Assembly: GCF_901933205.1 (NCBI RefSeq)
Contig: NC_044582.1
Location: 14,613,820 to 14,677,819 of the forward strand
DNA from: Camarhynchus parvulus
Lineage: Eukaryota > Chordata > Aves > Passeriformes > Thraupidae
DNA length: 64,000 nt
Direction of reading: 5' to 3'
The notes under the pieces are model-generated. The model saw only the letters and a list, made by a program, of their open reading frames with translations, was not told the DNA's origin and did no database searches. Of the stretch, positions 1-12,785 are shown piece after piece. Each line of letters starts with the position of its first letter. The first letter of the stretch is position 1. The position numbers and the translations under genes were made by a program.

Positions 1-3000
1 TTTTCTTTCCCTTGTCCTTTAACTTGCTCCCCAGGGCTCTCAGGGCATGAGATAAGGAAAAGCCAAAGAGCAAACAAAGCTACCAGTGGACTTTTCTCCT
101 TCTTTTTCCTTGGAAAAGGCACTGGGTGTTGCTCTTTGCTGTTTTCTTTGCTGTCACTCAGCTTTCCAGGGCAGTCCAACACGGGAGCAGTTAAGCAGTG
201 TAAATAGCAAACAGGTTCATGTGCCTAAGCACTTCCAGATGCCTGAGCAGGTAATGCTTTGAAATGTGTTTTCAATGAGTGCTGGGTTTTGGCCTGCAGG
301 ATAAATGCTGCATGGCATGACACAAATAATACCAATCTTGAAAATTATCTCCAATTATCCCCACTGGTTGTAATGGAGGTAACAGCTCAGGGACTGCCCC
401 TCAGAGGGTGATTTCCTGCCAAGGTCCTGTAGAGCCCTGCAGTGACTGTCACTGGCTTGTACCTTGAATTACCATGTGTCTGCTAATTGTCCCTGTTTCC
501 TCAGGAGGTCTAAATACAAAACTAATTTTTAATTTATTCTCTGTTCATATATCCCTGCTCAGCCATGCCCAATCTCCATCCTCCTGAGCTGGTCCTGAGG
601 AGCTGAGAGCTGCATGTTGAGCACTGCTCATGCAGAGCTTTTCCCTTTGGTTGACTTTCCTGCTGCAGAGATTTTGCAGCTGGTCCCTGCAGCACAGAGT
701 TGTTCTTTTCCCTCCTCTCCCTCTCAGTACACACCTTTTTTTGAGGAGGATGGTGCTTGTCTTGCTGCAAGAACAGCATTGTAAAGCAATAATAAATCAA
801 GATGCTCACATATCTCCCTTACAACTCCTGTTTGTAGGCTCCAAACAGCTGAGATGGCTCCAGTGCATCGAGGGACATAATTAGGACAGGTTGTGTTTTG
901 TGTCCTTTCAGGAAGAAAATTCTTTGTAACCTCTCACACTTCAATAAAGCCTGTAAATCAGAGCAGATCAAACTCCATATCAAACTGATACCAATGTGAA
1001 AATATTCTTTTTGCCTATGAAATGGTGGAGAGTGGGTGGAGGTGAAAACCTGGACTCCATTCCTGGATCCTTGAGGAGGACTTCTTGTCCTTTAGAAATC
1101 TTGGCATCAAACCCTGACTCAAATCCAATGAGCTCATGAGAGACAATTTCTATAGAAATTCTCATTATCTACATGCTCAAAATATTCCTTTCTGTGCTTA
1201 TTTTTTCCTTTTTAATTTTTTTTTCTGCTGAGAATGAGTATTTCATCTTCCAAAGGAGAGAAATTTATGGGCAAAACCCCTGAGGTCTGTGTGTGGGATA
1301 AACCAGTGAGCTGGACCATACACTCTAGTATTGCAGAGCAAGATCAAATTGTACTTCTAGTAACTGTTTACAAATGCTTGCTTCTTGGAAACTGTCTTCC
1401 GTATGCGAACCAGGAATTAACCAGTTTAAAATTATTGGAATTAACCTACCAGTTTAAAATTACTGTGAGAAGGATCGCTTTGCTTTGTGCTGAGTGATAA
1501 CAAACATCCAACAGAATTTTAGAGCCTTTCCTTCCTCTGGCTGTTAACATTTAAAGCTTAATACTAAAATAAAAACTTTAAATGAATTATTCTCCCTTAA
1601 CTGCATTCTGTCTGCTCCCACTTTCTCCTGCAATAGCTGTAGGAGACCTTCCCTAATCTTTCCAATTAACTCGGTATTTCCTGCAAGGCTGACACTGAAG
1701 AGGGTAAGAAAGGAGTGTAAAGCGAGGAAAGACATCTGTCAACTATTGGAAATACTTTCTGTGTTAGAAATTGAAGGGAGCCCACACTGCAGCCAGATGA
1801 TCTGAGGAGAACAATTGCAGCTTTGGCTTGACAAGAATGTGGGTGATTTGTTATAGCTGTCCTCGCAGTAGGCACCTGGTTGTCATGTTCATATGAGAAT
1901 ACCTTGGAGATATGCTAAACACATATCCTGTTCCAATCAGGAGTGCTGAAGGGCCAGAGCAGGCAAGGTTTGACTTGCATTTTCTGAAGGACATAAATTA
2001 TCATTTGTTCCTAAATCTTCATCTTTTCAAATTCCTTCTCATTCCTCTCCGTTGTCCCACGACTATTTCAGAGCGAGCAATGAGAGTTTGTGTGTTGGGC
2101 AGGCAACTGGAAATGTGTGTTTTACCAACTGTGGAGGCTCCTGACTGACCCTTTCTGGCGGTAAGGCTGTGTGCAGGAGGGTTTTGGTGGTCTGGTTTTG
2201 GCTATGAGCTTTATATAATAGGTCAGCAGAGACCCATTTTGGTAACGCTGCAGTAAAAATATGAAACACTTTCTGGAGAGGAGAGGAGAGACCCAGTTTC
2301 TCAGCTGATCTGACACATAAACTTGTTGTTTGCTTGGTTTGCTTTTTGATTTACTCTGAAGTCTGAAAATGGCTCCAGTGTAGCTTGAAAATTAACTGGA
2401 ATAGCAGCTCATGTTTGGGAGCCAGGACACATTTTTAATCAGGGAAAGGCACTACAGATTTGCAGGGCTCTCCTACTTCTCTGCTCCTTGCCCAACCCAA
2501 AGTAAATTAATTCTAGATGCAGAGAGTAGAACCAGCTTCATCCTTGTAAAAAAAAAAACAATTTCACTGAGATAGTTTCTGCATCACTTGGTGTCCTCCT
2601 CCCTTCCCTGGTCTGATCAAAGCCCAGCTTGTCAGCAGTCCCTCCCCATGCCCATCTCAAAAAGAAGCCTATGAAACAGTTGAGTCATGGCCCCACTAGT
2701 TTGTCATTTCACTCTTTTGTTCTCCTGCATTTAATCTCCCTCATTGTGCCAGGCTCCAGGAAAACAGAGAAAACTTCTGTGAACAGCTGGATTAGTTTTA
2801 AGGGCAGAGAGTATCGCAAGATCAACAACTGGAAGTTTACATTTCATGAATCATGGGATTTACCAGTCACACTGGCAATGAGCCCCATAACTCTTATTCC
2901 AAAATGGCCTGCCAGTGAGACATCAAGGGATGGAGGCTGTTAGTAGCTCCTTTGTTATCTTTGTGCTTAGTCATGACGCTTGATTTGGAGGATGTTCATC

Positions 3001-4999
3001 TCTAACACAAATTCACATCAGTCCTTCCTCAATTTTGGCAGTGGATGTTACTGTGGGGTGAGAAAAGGAGAGCTGTGGAGGTCACTGCTGCATGCTTAGG
3101 TCCACCAGATCAGCCTGTGCTCTGGATCTTATGCAAAAGAGCAGCCTTGCCTCAGGGTGCAAACTGATCCAGGATTATCCCTGAAAGCACCACATCTCTG
3201 TAGTTGTGTCCTCCCCTGCTGGCTCGAACACAGAGGGACCTTTTTAAGTCAAAACCTTTTATAAAAACTGTTCAACATGTTCTCCTTCAAAGGGTCAAAC
3301 CTCTGTCATCTTCTGGGCATTTTCCCTGGACCTGTCTCTCTCTCTCTGGCGTTCAAGAGAGATGGACCCAGCAAGGACAGGAACTGGTGCAAGGCTTATG
3401 TCAATGCACTGTTGGTGATACTGAGCAGGGAATCTGCTCCAGCCCGTGCCTGGACAGTGCTCCTTGTCCATCATGAGTGGCAGACCTGTCCCACTGCATC
3501 ATTTATATGACAAATGTTTCACCTCTTCCTTTGAGTGTTGCTTTCCTCCAGCCTGTTGGCCACAGTTGGTTATGCTGACCTGGACTGTTTGGTGGGACAT
3601 CCTGGCCATCCCCACTTCCAGCCCCTGCCTCCATCCTCAGGATTTAAACTCCTCCCTGCCTTGCACGCCTCCCCCAGTCCAGCCTCATGACATATGTGCT
3701 ATTTGCAGAAAATGTTTGTCAAGACCAGGTGGTTGAAAGTAAAAATGCCAGCAGATCTGCCTTTTGTAACCGTGCAAGCAGCTTGTTAAAATTAGTCACA
3801 GGCTGAGCTGCAGCACATCTGTGCTGTCAGCCTTCCATTGATCCCGCCCCACGGGAGCTGTGCTCCAACACCCATCTGTGGGGCTGCACTGCTGGAATCA
3901 CTGCTGCAGTCCTTCCCAGAGCCTTCCCCCCCTCCTCCAGTCACAAACCTTTGCCCAAATTTAGCCATGAGCCTCCTTAGAAATGCATAAACACTTGTGT
4001 GTCCTGAGTTTCGGGTACCGGCAGACAGAGCATCCCAAAACAAAACCTGGGAAATCTCGAAGCTGGCATTTGCTTTAGAAGAATTTGTACTTGGCTGCTC
4101 TGAGAACTTTTTTGTGTTTCACTTAATTGAGCAAGGACTGTGATTTCCAGGGCTCTTTCGGGAGTGAGGTACCTAGCTGTCATTGGAAGATTTATTAAAT
4201 GTGTGCCCACCTCCCATTTTCTGCTTGTAAAACTGAAAATCAGAGTTCCTCCCTGCTGTTGTACAACTGTCTATGGGAAAACACCGAATCAGCTGGTAAT
4301 AAATAGCTGTCCCTTGTGTTGAGCAGGAACCATCTGTCCCCACTTTCTGTGCAGCACCCAGCACCAAGAACCTCTGGAAACTTCACCCCAGTGAGCTCAG
4401 CATGTGGGGTTGAGATGGCAGGGCTGTGCCTCAAGCCCTCCTCTTCCCCGCTGGGGCTGCCTTTGATGCAAGTCCAAAAATACAGCTTGGATTGGCTTCT
4501 TCAGACCCATCGTGCTTAACTGCTCTGTCAACATGCCCCTCTCTACAGACACATGAGCAGTTTGCATGTCTGTCCTGGAGCCAAGGGTCTTGATTTCTTC
4601 CCATCCTAGCTCTGAAGATTTTTCCTGACATGCTGTAAAGGATGCTGTGCTCACTCTGTCCCGCATCCCTGCTCCCACCTGCAGGCACCTGGCACAGCCT
4701 GCTCAGCTTGGGAATTGCTGCTCCTCCTCCTGAAGCACAGAAACGTGAGGAGTTTGCTCTCCCACCACTAAACCAGGGATTCTCATGAGTTTGACCAAGA
4801 TTCCTCCCACCACCACCAGCAACAGACCCAACAGTCCACGCTGGCTGGGGAAGGGGAGCACACTGCTCTGGCTTTGCCTGTTTCTGAGCACACTTGGTGC
4901 TGACTTCCAGGCATTTTGCACACAATTCCCTGCCTGTGTGAGAGGCTGGTGCTGTGCTGGAGGCCATGAACACAGAACCTTTGTGCTGGGCCATTGTGC
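1..4999. other. Unique non-coding sequence, no gene seen
   Basis: Mixed-composition avian-type sequence with stops in all frames at ordinary spacing. The longest open stretch, on the - strand at 4431-5072, is Cys-, Ser- and Gly-rich with no recognisable domain, and it overlaps equally open frames on both strands, so I read it as chance. An 11-A tract lies at 2548-2558. I see no repeat family that I recognise. Confidence 0.6.
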
Positions 5000-5062
5000 T
5001 TTTCCCGCGCGGGGCTCTCGGCTCGCACGCGCCGTCTGGCCAGCCCCCCGAGCTGCCTCGCT
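5000..5062. promoter_or_regulatory. Isolated CpG-dense patch with E2F-like palindrome
   Basis: About 11 CpG dinucleotides occur in roughly 60 bp, whereas the flanking kilobases have very few. The patch opens with TTTTCCCGCGCGGGG, which contains the perfect palindrome CCCGCGCGGG (5004-5013) and matches the E2F consensus TTTSSCGC. This could be a small unmethylated promoter element, the edge of a GC-rich first exon, or a CpG-island remnant. No confident ORF is anchored here, and the regulatory role is inference. Confidence 0.3.
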
Positions 5063-8000
5063 CACATTCCACGCTCTCCTATGGAATTTGGATTCAAATG
5101 TGAAAATTCTCTGCCACACAATAAAAGTGGCATTTCCATGCCCTTTAGCACATCAGTCTTTTCTTGTGAATAGAGCCCTGAGTTCTTTGGCTTTTGCCGT
5201 ATGGAACAATTGATCCCTTCAGTTCACTTGCCAACAGTAATCGGTTTCTTCTAGCCGTAAATTTTAGCCATTCTTTTTTTTCCTCCCCGCTTTTTGGGGG
5301 GCATAGGGGTGAATAAAGTAAAAAAAAGAGACAGCCATAAAGTAGGCAGCTGTTACTAGCCAGATCTTAGTCTGGGAAAGAAGCAAATCAAATAACAACC
5401 TGCATCTTACCTGTTGCTGTTTGCTCACAGCTATCAGACAGGTTGCTCTACAATGGGTTCCATTGGCAAGGTTCCTGCTTCTTCTATAATGGCTGATCAT
5501 GTGCAGTTTTCTTGTATTTAAACTGGAGGAATAACCAACTCGAAGCACTCTCTGGATTTTAGGGTTGTTGATGAAACTCAGATAATAGAATGTAAGTGGG
5601 CAAAGCAGTAGTAAAACAATTTTTTTTTAGGATGGAAATTTTGTATTAATCACTTTTCTACCTGCTGTCATTATTTGTTTGCCTTGACAGGCTGTGCTTG
5701 GACATTTTAGCCAGGCTTCCCCTTTTCTGTTCAGTGCAGTGTCTGCTCCAGGGCTCCTTGTTCTGGTTGGTCACAGTGAGCTGCAGGTTTCATGCTGGGT
5801 GGCACTGGAGGGGCTCTCCAGAGTACCACGGCATTCTAACGCCAATCCCTGCAAAACCTCCCTCTGCTCTCCCGTCCTGGGGACCACATGTGTGTTTTGC
5901 TTTCCTTCTGTCTGCAGCTGAGGCAAAAAGGGATGGGAAATGCCAAAGAAAACAGTTCCCCTCTCTCCTCCAAAATGAGTGCTGCAGAGTTTACTTTATA
6001 GGCTAAACCTAGAGTGTGTCTCAAGAAGGGGTTTATTGAAATACATTTGTCCTGGAGGCAGATTTCCTATCCATATGGCCCAGTACAGCAAGAGCTGTTT
6101 CACACTTCTCTGGTGGTTTACAGTAAACTGGGAACACCTGCCTCTGCTGGGCTTGGGAAGAGCTGAGCAGCTTAGGAATTGTTGATAAAATTGTTCTGTG
6201 AGAGGATTTGGTCTTGCTGGGTTTCCTTCCTCTGCCTGCCCAGTGCTCCATGCTGCTGGTATCAGAGAATGAGGGTGAGGGCCTCTGTTTTGAGCAGCTT
6301 ATCAGAGGAAACACATCAGATTTAGAGTCCAATCCCTTGGAATTGCAAAAGAAAACATTCTGCTGCTCTGGAAGGGAGCAACCTCCTACTTGAGACCAGC
6401 CTGTGCCTCTGCAGCTGCTGCTGCCACTCCAGTGACAACCAGGAGGCATTAACCAGATATGTGATGGAGCCTGGGCATGCTGGGCAGCCTGCAGACAGCC
6501 AGAAAACTCCCCTGCAGAAAGAGCTGCTCTTTCCCCTGCAGCTGAGGACCTGCAGACATTTGCTTTCCCCCCAGCAGCACTCTGATTCCTACGAAGTTCT
6601 TCCAAAGCTGATGTCATCTGGGCAGGGACCTGCCAGATTTCCTGACCTCTCTGACATGCTCCCAATATCCACATCCCCCAGGGACTCTGAGAGGATGTGT
6701 GCCAAGGCCAAAGGCCGTGGGGCTGCTGGCCCTCAAGCAGGCACTTGCCTCACAGGCTGCCCCAGGAGAGCCAGCCCAAATATTCAGATTCCCACCCCAG
6801 CCTGGCTAAATCACTCCCACTGAAACCACTTTATTTCCCTAATAACCCTCTATAACTACATTTTGATTTTGGAGAGGGTTTAGGTTCCTTTCCACCACCC
6901 CCACCGAGGACTGGAAAGAAATAGATGTGTTTTAAAACCCCCTAGCTTTGGCAGAATCAGCTCTTTCCAGGGCTGGCCCAGTCTGTATGCCAGGTGCCAA
7001 CATCAAACCACAATGTCACCTTGTTTCCATCAGTTCAACATGAGATATTTTTTTAAAAAATCTGGGATAAACCAGGACCACCAAGGAGGTCTGCAGTCAT
7101 ATGTCATTAGACACTTTCTCTTGAGGAGTATCCATTTCAGGGCCCTGTGTAACCATGGATCCTTTCTTCCACCTTGGACACTGTGCTGGTGTTTGTAGTA
7201 AAGCTGGTCCCCCCTGTGTGTCACCAGCCACACTTAAAAGAGGTGGATGGCACTGGAACACAAATGTGAGGCAGCTGGACCAGCCAGCACGAGGACAAGC
7301 CTGAAAAGCATTGCCTGAGGCTGGACACATCTTGGAGGCACTGCATGCCAAAAACCCTCAGCATTTGTGTGGACATTTCATGCACTACAGCAGAATTTGA
7401 GATGCTGTTTCAGAATCCTGTTCCAGATCTTGACAGGCTAGAGCCACCTGGGCTGAGCAATGGTTTTCCACCTTCAGGTGCACAAAGTTTGGAGCATGGT
7501 CTTGAATCAAGGTGAGCTTTTTTTTTTTGTCCATACCAGGCATCTGTCTGTGTGTGAGCCTTCTGACTTAGTGCAGGGTCTTGTTTGAGAAGAGACCTGC
7601 TCAGATGGATCACCAAAATGCTGCTGACACCCAGAGAAGATTAACAAACTCAAGGAAAGACCAGAAATAATATATCCAGTCCCTACTCACATTCTTGTCA
7701 TGAGCAGTTAAAAGAAATAAATATACACAAGAGTCAGTCCACCACAACTGAACACAGTTGTATTATCTGCTGCACTTTCTGATTTATTTGTTGAAGTAGA
7801 GCAGTGCACTTAATGCTCTGCACAGCTCAGAGCTGCCCTTTCACAGGCAGCAGAAATGCTTATGCATTCCAGTAGTTAAATGATGCAATATCCAGGTGGA
7901 TATTTAATGGCCCATGACAAATCTGGAATGACACAGCAGACACCATAAATATCTTCACTTGAACAGATAGAACAAAACCTTTTTTATGAAGGCCATTCCA

Positions 8001-9963
8001 AATATTTTCCATGTGCTGGTCAAATTTTTAGAATACCCTTTAAGGACAGTCTGGGGAATCTTCCCTGTCCTCCTTGCAGCCTGGTCCATTCTGAGCTTCT
8101 CAGGATGTGGAACCTTTGATACTGCAAGAAATGGAGCCCTTTCCTATACAACAGATAATTCTTGGCATTTTTTTACACTCACAGAAAAACCTGCAGAAGT
8201 ACATTCACGTGAATGTGCCCAGTTTTTCAGGGAAACTCCTCAGGTTTATGTGTCTTTATGGGTTTTTTTTTCATAATCCTGGAGGGTTTTGCCTGTGGGT
8301 AATCTCTGTCTTGGCTGGGGCAAGGTGTTGCAGGATGTCAGGGCTGGCAGTCACTTGTGGCACTGCTGTGTCACCAGTGTCCCTCAGCAAGAGGATGTCC
8401 TGCAGGTGCAAGACATGGACAGTGCCCAAACTGATGTCCCTGAGCTTCTCTGAGTCTTTAGTTTCCATCAGGTTACATACAGGATGCTGCAAAGGAGCTG
8501 GCAAATCCTCAAAGAGAAGGACACAGTTTTAAAAATAGGTTTTGGATATGTGGAGCTGTTGTGAGCTGAGGCTGAACTTGCTGAGTATTTAATTTTTCTA
8601 CTAATGTTTTTTAAAAACCCTCACGCTTCATTCTGTCATCCTTCAGATTTGAGTGTGTTTCAGAATTTCGAAAACAGGAAAGTTTTTTAAAAAATAAGCT
8701 GGAGTAACTCAAAATTGATGCAGACTATTTAATTTTGATTGAAGAAAAACCATGTTATGTGTTGAAGACTTTATCTGAAGTTTTTCCAAAGAGTAGGGAG
8801 AAGATAAGAGTGCTTTCCTGAAACATTTCTTTTAGTTTTAGATTAATAGGTATATTTAACTTATTTTGTTTAATCACTCATTGACTCAATTTTTATTTTT
8901 TATTTTCTTGACTCTCTTACTGAAACAGTGTCATGGCATCCTCTGTTTGATGCTTAAATTATGAAGGTGTTATCTCCAAGTGTGTGCAGCCCCACAGCAC
9001 TGGCACAAACAGAAAACAACTGGGTTGTTGTCAAGTTCATCTGAAAACTTGGATCTTAAAAAGAGATGGAGGGTTGTGGAATACACCTTGAACAAAGGAA
9101 GGTTTTAGGAAGGTTTTGACGTTGCTTAACACAGGATTTGATCCCTTGTGGAGTGCATGGCAGAGCCCACATTACTGATCCCAAACAGGCTATAAAGACC
9201 CAGAAGAATGTATCTACTGCTGCTGTCCTTGTTTATGGGCCTTTCTTGTGTACTTCTTTCCAAAACATTTAGAAAGCAGTAGGATTTCATGGCTGAGACG
9301 TGTGTGCTTGGAGGCAGCTGCTGAGTCCAGTGGAACCACCACTGTTTTAGGTATATTGTAGGGATATTTGTCCCTTCAGACAAACAGGTATTAATTAGTC
9401 TATCAAGTTCAGCAGCCCTTGCTGGTATCAGGTACCTTGGAGCCATTTTTCCAGCCAGACAAGTCTGAAACACAGCGCACTCAGCTTAATGAACTATGCA
9501 AAACTCCATGCCTGCACACACCTCCCCTCTCTAGAAACTCTCTATTTATTCTTTGAAATACTTCCTTTATTCATAAACAGTGAAGAACTTGTCAATTTGT
9601 CACGGTCTCTGTGTGCCCTTCTCCTCCCTGCAGTTAAATCCTTGTTACAGGCTAACACAACTGATCTTTATCTGTTCTTAACCACTTACCCTTTCTGCTA
9701 TTTTGCAGTCACTTTCACTGATACTGATGTTTATTTCTGTTTAATCTCTAGTGTCAAAGCCCTAGAAATCTCTCTTGGGCTTGAGTTACGGGATACTTGT
9801 CTCTACCACAAATTAATGAATGTTGTAATCACAGCTGCATCTTGAAGTAGCTGGAAAATACCTCAGCAGTGCTCTCCAGACAGGACCACATTGCTTTTGT
9901 CCTCCAAAAAACCATGTGCTCAGGCCAAGCATAATTGGGAGACCCTCTCGGATGCACATGTGG
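5063..9963. other. Unique non-coding sequence, no gene seen
   Basis: I see no gene or recognisable transposable element. There are short homopolymers, for example a T tract at 7518-7528. Open stretches at 6033-6674 (-) and 6461-6823 (+) overlap each other on opposite strands and lack any domain. An AT-rich interval spans roughly 8,560-8,930. Confidence 0.55.
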
Positions 9964-10100
9964 AGACAGAATCACAGAATGGGCCAGCCTGGAAGGGACC
10001 ACAGTGGGTCATCAGGTCTGCTCAAGCAGAGCTGTCCCAGAGCACAGGGCACAGGATTGCACCCAGACAGGGCTGGAATATCTTCAGAGCAATTGCTCCA
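9964..10100 (-). mobile_element. CR1 LINE 3'-end fragment
   Basis: The + strand shows the reverse complement of a CR1 tail: AGAATCACAGAATGGGCC, then a 'CCTGGAAGGGACCACAG' block and a Pro/Gln-poor 3'UTR-like stretch ending near the 'AATATCTTCAGAGCAA' motif. This is the usual 5'-truncated form of CR1 in birds, where only the 3'UTR and tail remain. The element lies on the - strand. No coding sequence survives. The right boundary is approximate because the sequence decays gradually. Confidence 0.75.
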
Positions 10101-12721
10101 TCCAGTCAGGGTCTACTGACTGCTCCTGGTGAGGGGCTGGCTTGTCCCAGGAGTGGTCCTGGGACAAATCCATGGCAGATTCCCATTTGGAGAGATGGAG
10201 GAAATGTCCTGGCCATGGCTCAGCCTCCCCAGCAGTGATGTTTTCCTTCTCATGGCTTTGAGCTTGCAAACTCCTCTCTCCTCCAGCAGGCTTCAATGTT
10301 TCACTCTATTGTATGGAAATGTTTGTGTTGCTCTGTGAAACATTGATGATTCTCTTATTTTTTCTTTTGCAAACGTAGACAAAACAACCCTGTTTTCCAT
10401 GAGCTCATTCTACCAAACACGAGACTTATTTCAAGTGTTTTCCCCCCAAGACTCAGACTGTAGCAGATGCTTGCTTGGAAAATGTAAGCCTGGATAGTGG
10501 AATTTTGGCAACAGCAACTGAAAAACCAGTGTCTTGTCACTGAAAGCATCTGACAACCGTAACCATTGAGAAGTGCAACGTAAAATAAGCACAGGGAAAG
10601 CATTCAGTGTGCAGGGGAGGCTGTGCAGATGAATGAATGGGGAAGGATATCTCCAGACATGTGGTTTTCTCCTTGATTTTGGACAGTGTACAGTCTCCCC
10701 CTGGCCAGTTGTGCTGGGCACCACTGGGACAGCCCAGCTGCAACCAAGCTACGCTCCTGTGGCTCAGGGCAGTGTTAGCAGAGCTCACAGTGACTTGTGC
10801 TGGCCAGCAGGGTGACTTGGCCTGGCCAGCATCCCGTGTGCTCCATCTCTGCCGGGGCAGCAGCCTCTCACTTCTCCTCTCCTCCCTTCAAACAGCATTT
10901 CCCACAAAACCAGCCAGGCTGCAGATGTGGAGCTGCCATGGGCAGGGGCTGCTCCAAGGGCAGGCTGGGCACTGGCAGAGGCTGCCCCCAGCCAGGCTGC
11001 CCCCAAACCTGCTGGCGTGTGGTTTGACACTGACCTGCCCTATTGAAGCACATCAGGAGAGATGCTCAGGCTTCCCAGGACCCTCTGGACCAGCACCAAG
11101 ATATCTAGCTCGACCTAATTTAAGTTTAGGGTTTTTTTTCTATTACCCCATCTTCACTGATGGCTTCCTTTGCTCATCTTCATTTTCTTTTTCTCCCCTT
11201 TCCTCACTGGCAAGAGTGTGGCCCCTTCCCAGGACAAGTCTGCCTGGCTGGGAAGATTTGAATTTCCATTAGTAAGGTCCATCATGTGTTTGTCAGGTCC
11301 AGTACACAATTCTTGCTTTGTATACCCAAAGTGTTAAATTGCACTTATTATACCAGACACTAGGAGAAAATTGCCAAAGCAGTTGATGGATAATTGTGTT
11401 TCTTATATTTTCCCTTTTTTTCTTCTGTAGAAAAGATTTGTTTGGTGAAAGGATCTCTGCATTTTTATCCAGTTTTTCTCCCACTGTGATGGAGCTGTGC
11501 TCTCATTACTCATTCAGTTTTTATCTTTTATGGCAATGAATTTAGGGGGTTTTTGGCCATGAACTCATTTGTTCTGTCTTTGCCCTGATTAGCTCACATT
11601 TTCTTTTCCTTCTCTTCCTGAAAGAACATCTTTTCCTACAAAAAAAAGCCCATGCATTTATCTTTAAGGCATTTGTTTGTAAACCTCCAGCAGGCCTTTG
11701 TACTTAATCCAAAGGAAAAATCCCCAGGATCTCCAGGAGATGTTTGCAATCTGACCACAAAACAGGATCCTGTATGTGGTGGGTGTTAGGACCCTTCTGT
11801 GGGCCAGATCAGAGCTTAGTTCTGCCTCGTGTTTGGGACTATGGAGCAGATGCTGAGAGAAAAACCCTAAAGACAAAGCAGAAGGGTCCTGATACCACCC
11901 TCAGCACTGTTTTGATCCACAGCAATCGATGGCTTTGGGGCTTCCCACACCAGAAGTTGCCTGTTGGTCTTTAATGTCCATGTCTCTAATCCCAGTTAAA
12001 CACTGTGTTTAGTCACATTTGTCTGTGTGGTGGCTCACAAAGCCTTCTGTAAGTGGCTTTTTTATTTTCGTTAGCAAAATACTTTTGGGTTCCATAAAAC
12101 GTTTCCCTTAAAAAAACAAACAGAACAAATCTTGGTAATCTATCAAATTTAGGGCTGTAAAAATCACAGCCATTCCCAAGCCAACCCCATTGTCTTGGGC
12201 TCAGCTCAGCCTCTCTGACAGTTTTCCTGCAGGAGTTTTCCTGCAGGGATCTCTGGGGGAACCATGCATGCCCCAAAAATGTGACTGCCCCATGCAGGAG
12301 TGATTCTCCATGTGCAAAACCTCCATGGGGTGGAGTCACTTCCACAGCTCTTGGCTAGAATTTTTCCAAGAAAACTGCTTTTTCCAGGTGCTCTTTGTAT
12401 TGCCCTGAGTTGAAGGTGCTGGTTTTTTGCAATGTTGTGGGTGTTCCTTGGTGACCTTGCTGCTCAAGACCCTGCCCAGGATCTGATCTCCTCAGGGGCT
12501 TCTCTGTGGCCCTGCACAGACCCTCGCTGCCTCCCCATGATCCCAGCTCCTTGTGCTGGAGACAGTGGGCTCTCTGCCCCTCCTGGTGTCTCCAGAGACA
12601 TTCTTAGAGGAAAACAAAACCCTTCTCTGGGTTTGCCCCAGGTTGCTCTTTATAGGGTTATTTTCCAGACTGGGATTAGTTTCTCCTGGATGCATCAGGT
12701 GGTATTTATTCCTCTCCTAGG
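10101..12721. other. Unique non-coding sequence, no gene seen
   Basis: A moderately GC-rich part (10.6-11.1 kb) gives overlapping open frames on both strands (a 211-codon frame at 10637-11272 on + and several on -). Such mirror openness points to composition rather than coding. A 14-bp direct duplication (GTTTTCCTGCAGGA and its copy) lies at about 12221-12248. I recognise nothing else. Confidence 0.5.
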
Positions 12722-12785
12722 CAAAATCATAGGATTGTTTAGGTTGCAAAAGACCTCTAAGATTGAGTCCAACCATTAGTCTAAA
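12722..12785 (-). mobile_element. Short CR1 LINE 3'-tail stub
   Basis: AATCATAGGATTGTTTAGG is followed by TTGCAAAAGACCTCTAAG and GAGTCCAACCATTAGTCTAA. This is the reverse complement of the CR1 3' tail ('AATCATAGAATnGTTTAGGTTGG AAAAGACCTCTAAGATC'). Only about 60 bp remain. It appears to belong to the same subgroup as the fragment at 43.0 kb, which shares the 'ATTAACCTAACACTG'-like continuation. Confidence 0.7.

Noticed and set aside
4431..5072. 213-codon frame on the - strand
   Set aside because: It overlaps other open frames on both strands, has no domain and unusual Cys/Gly/Trp composition. It is consistent with GC-rich chance openness.
6033..6674. 213-codon frame on the - strand
   Set aside because: No domain, mirrored by a 120-codon + frame, and no splice or promoter context.
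9489..9845. 118-codon + frame, Leu/Phe-rich
   Set aside because: The sequence is pyrimidine-rich, which gives Leu/Phe/Ser peptides by composition. No exon context.
10637..11272. 211-codon frame on the + strand
   Set aside because: Three other frames are open across the same GC-rich stretch, and the peptide has no recognisable motif.
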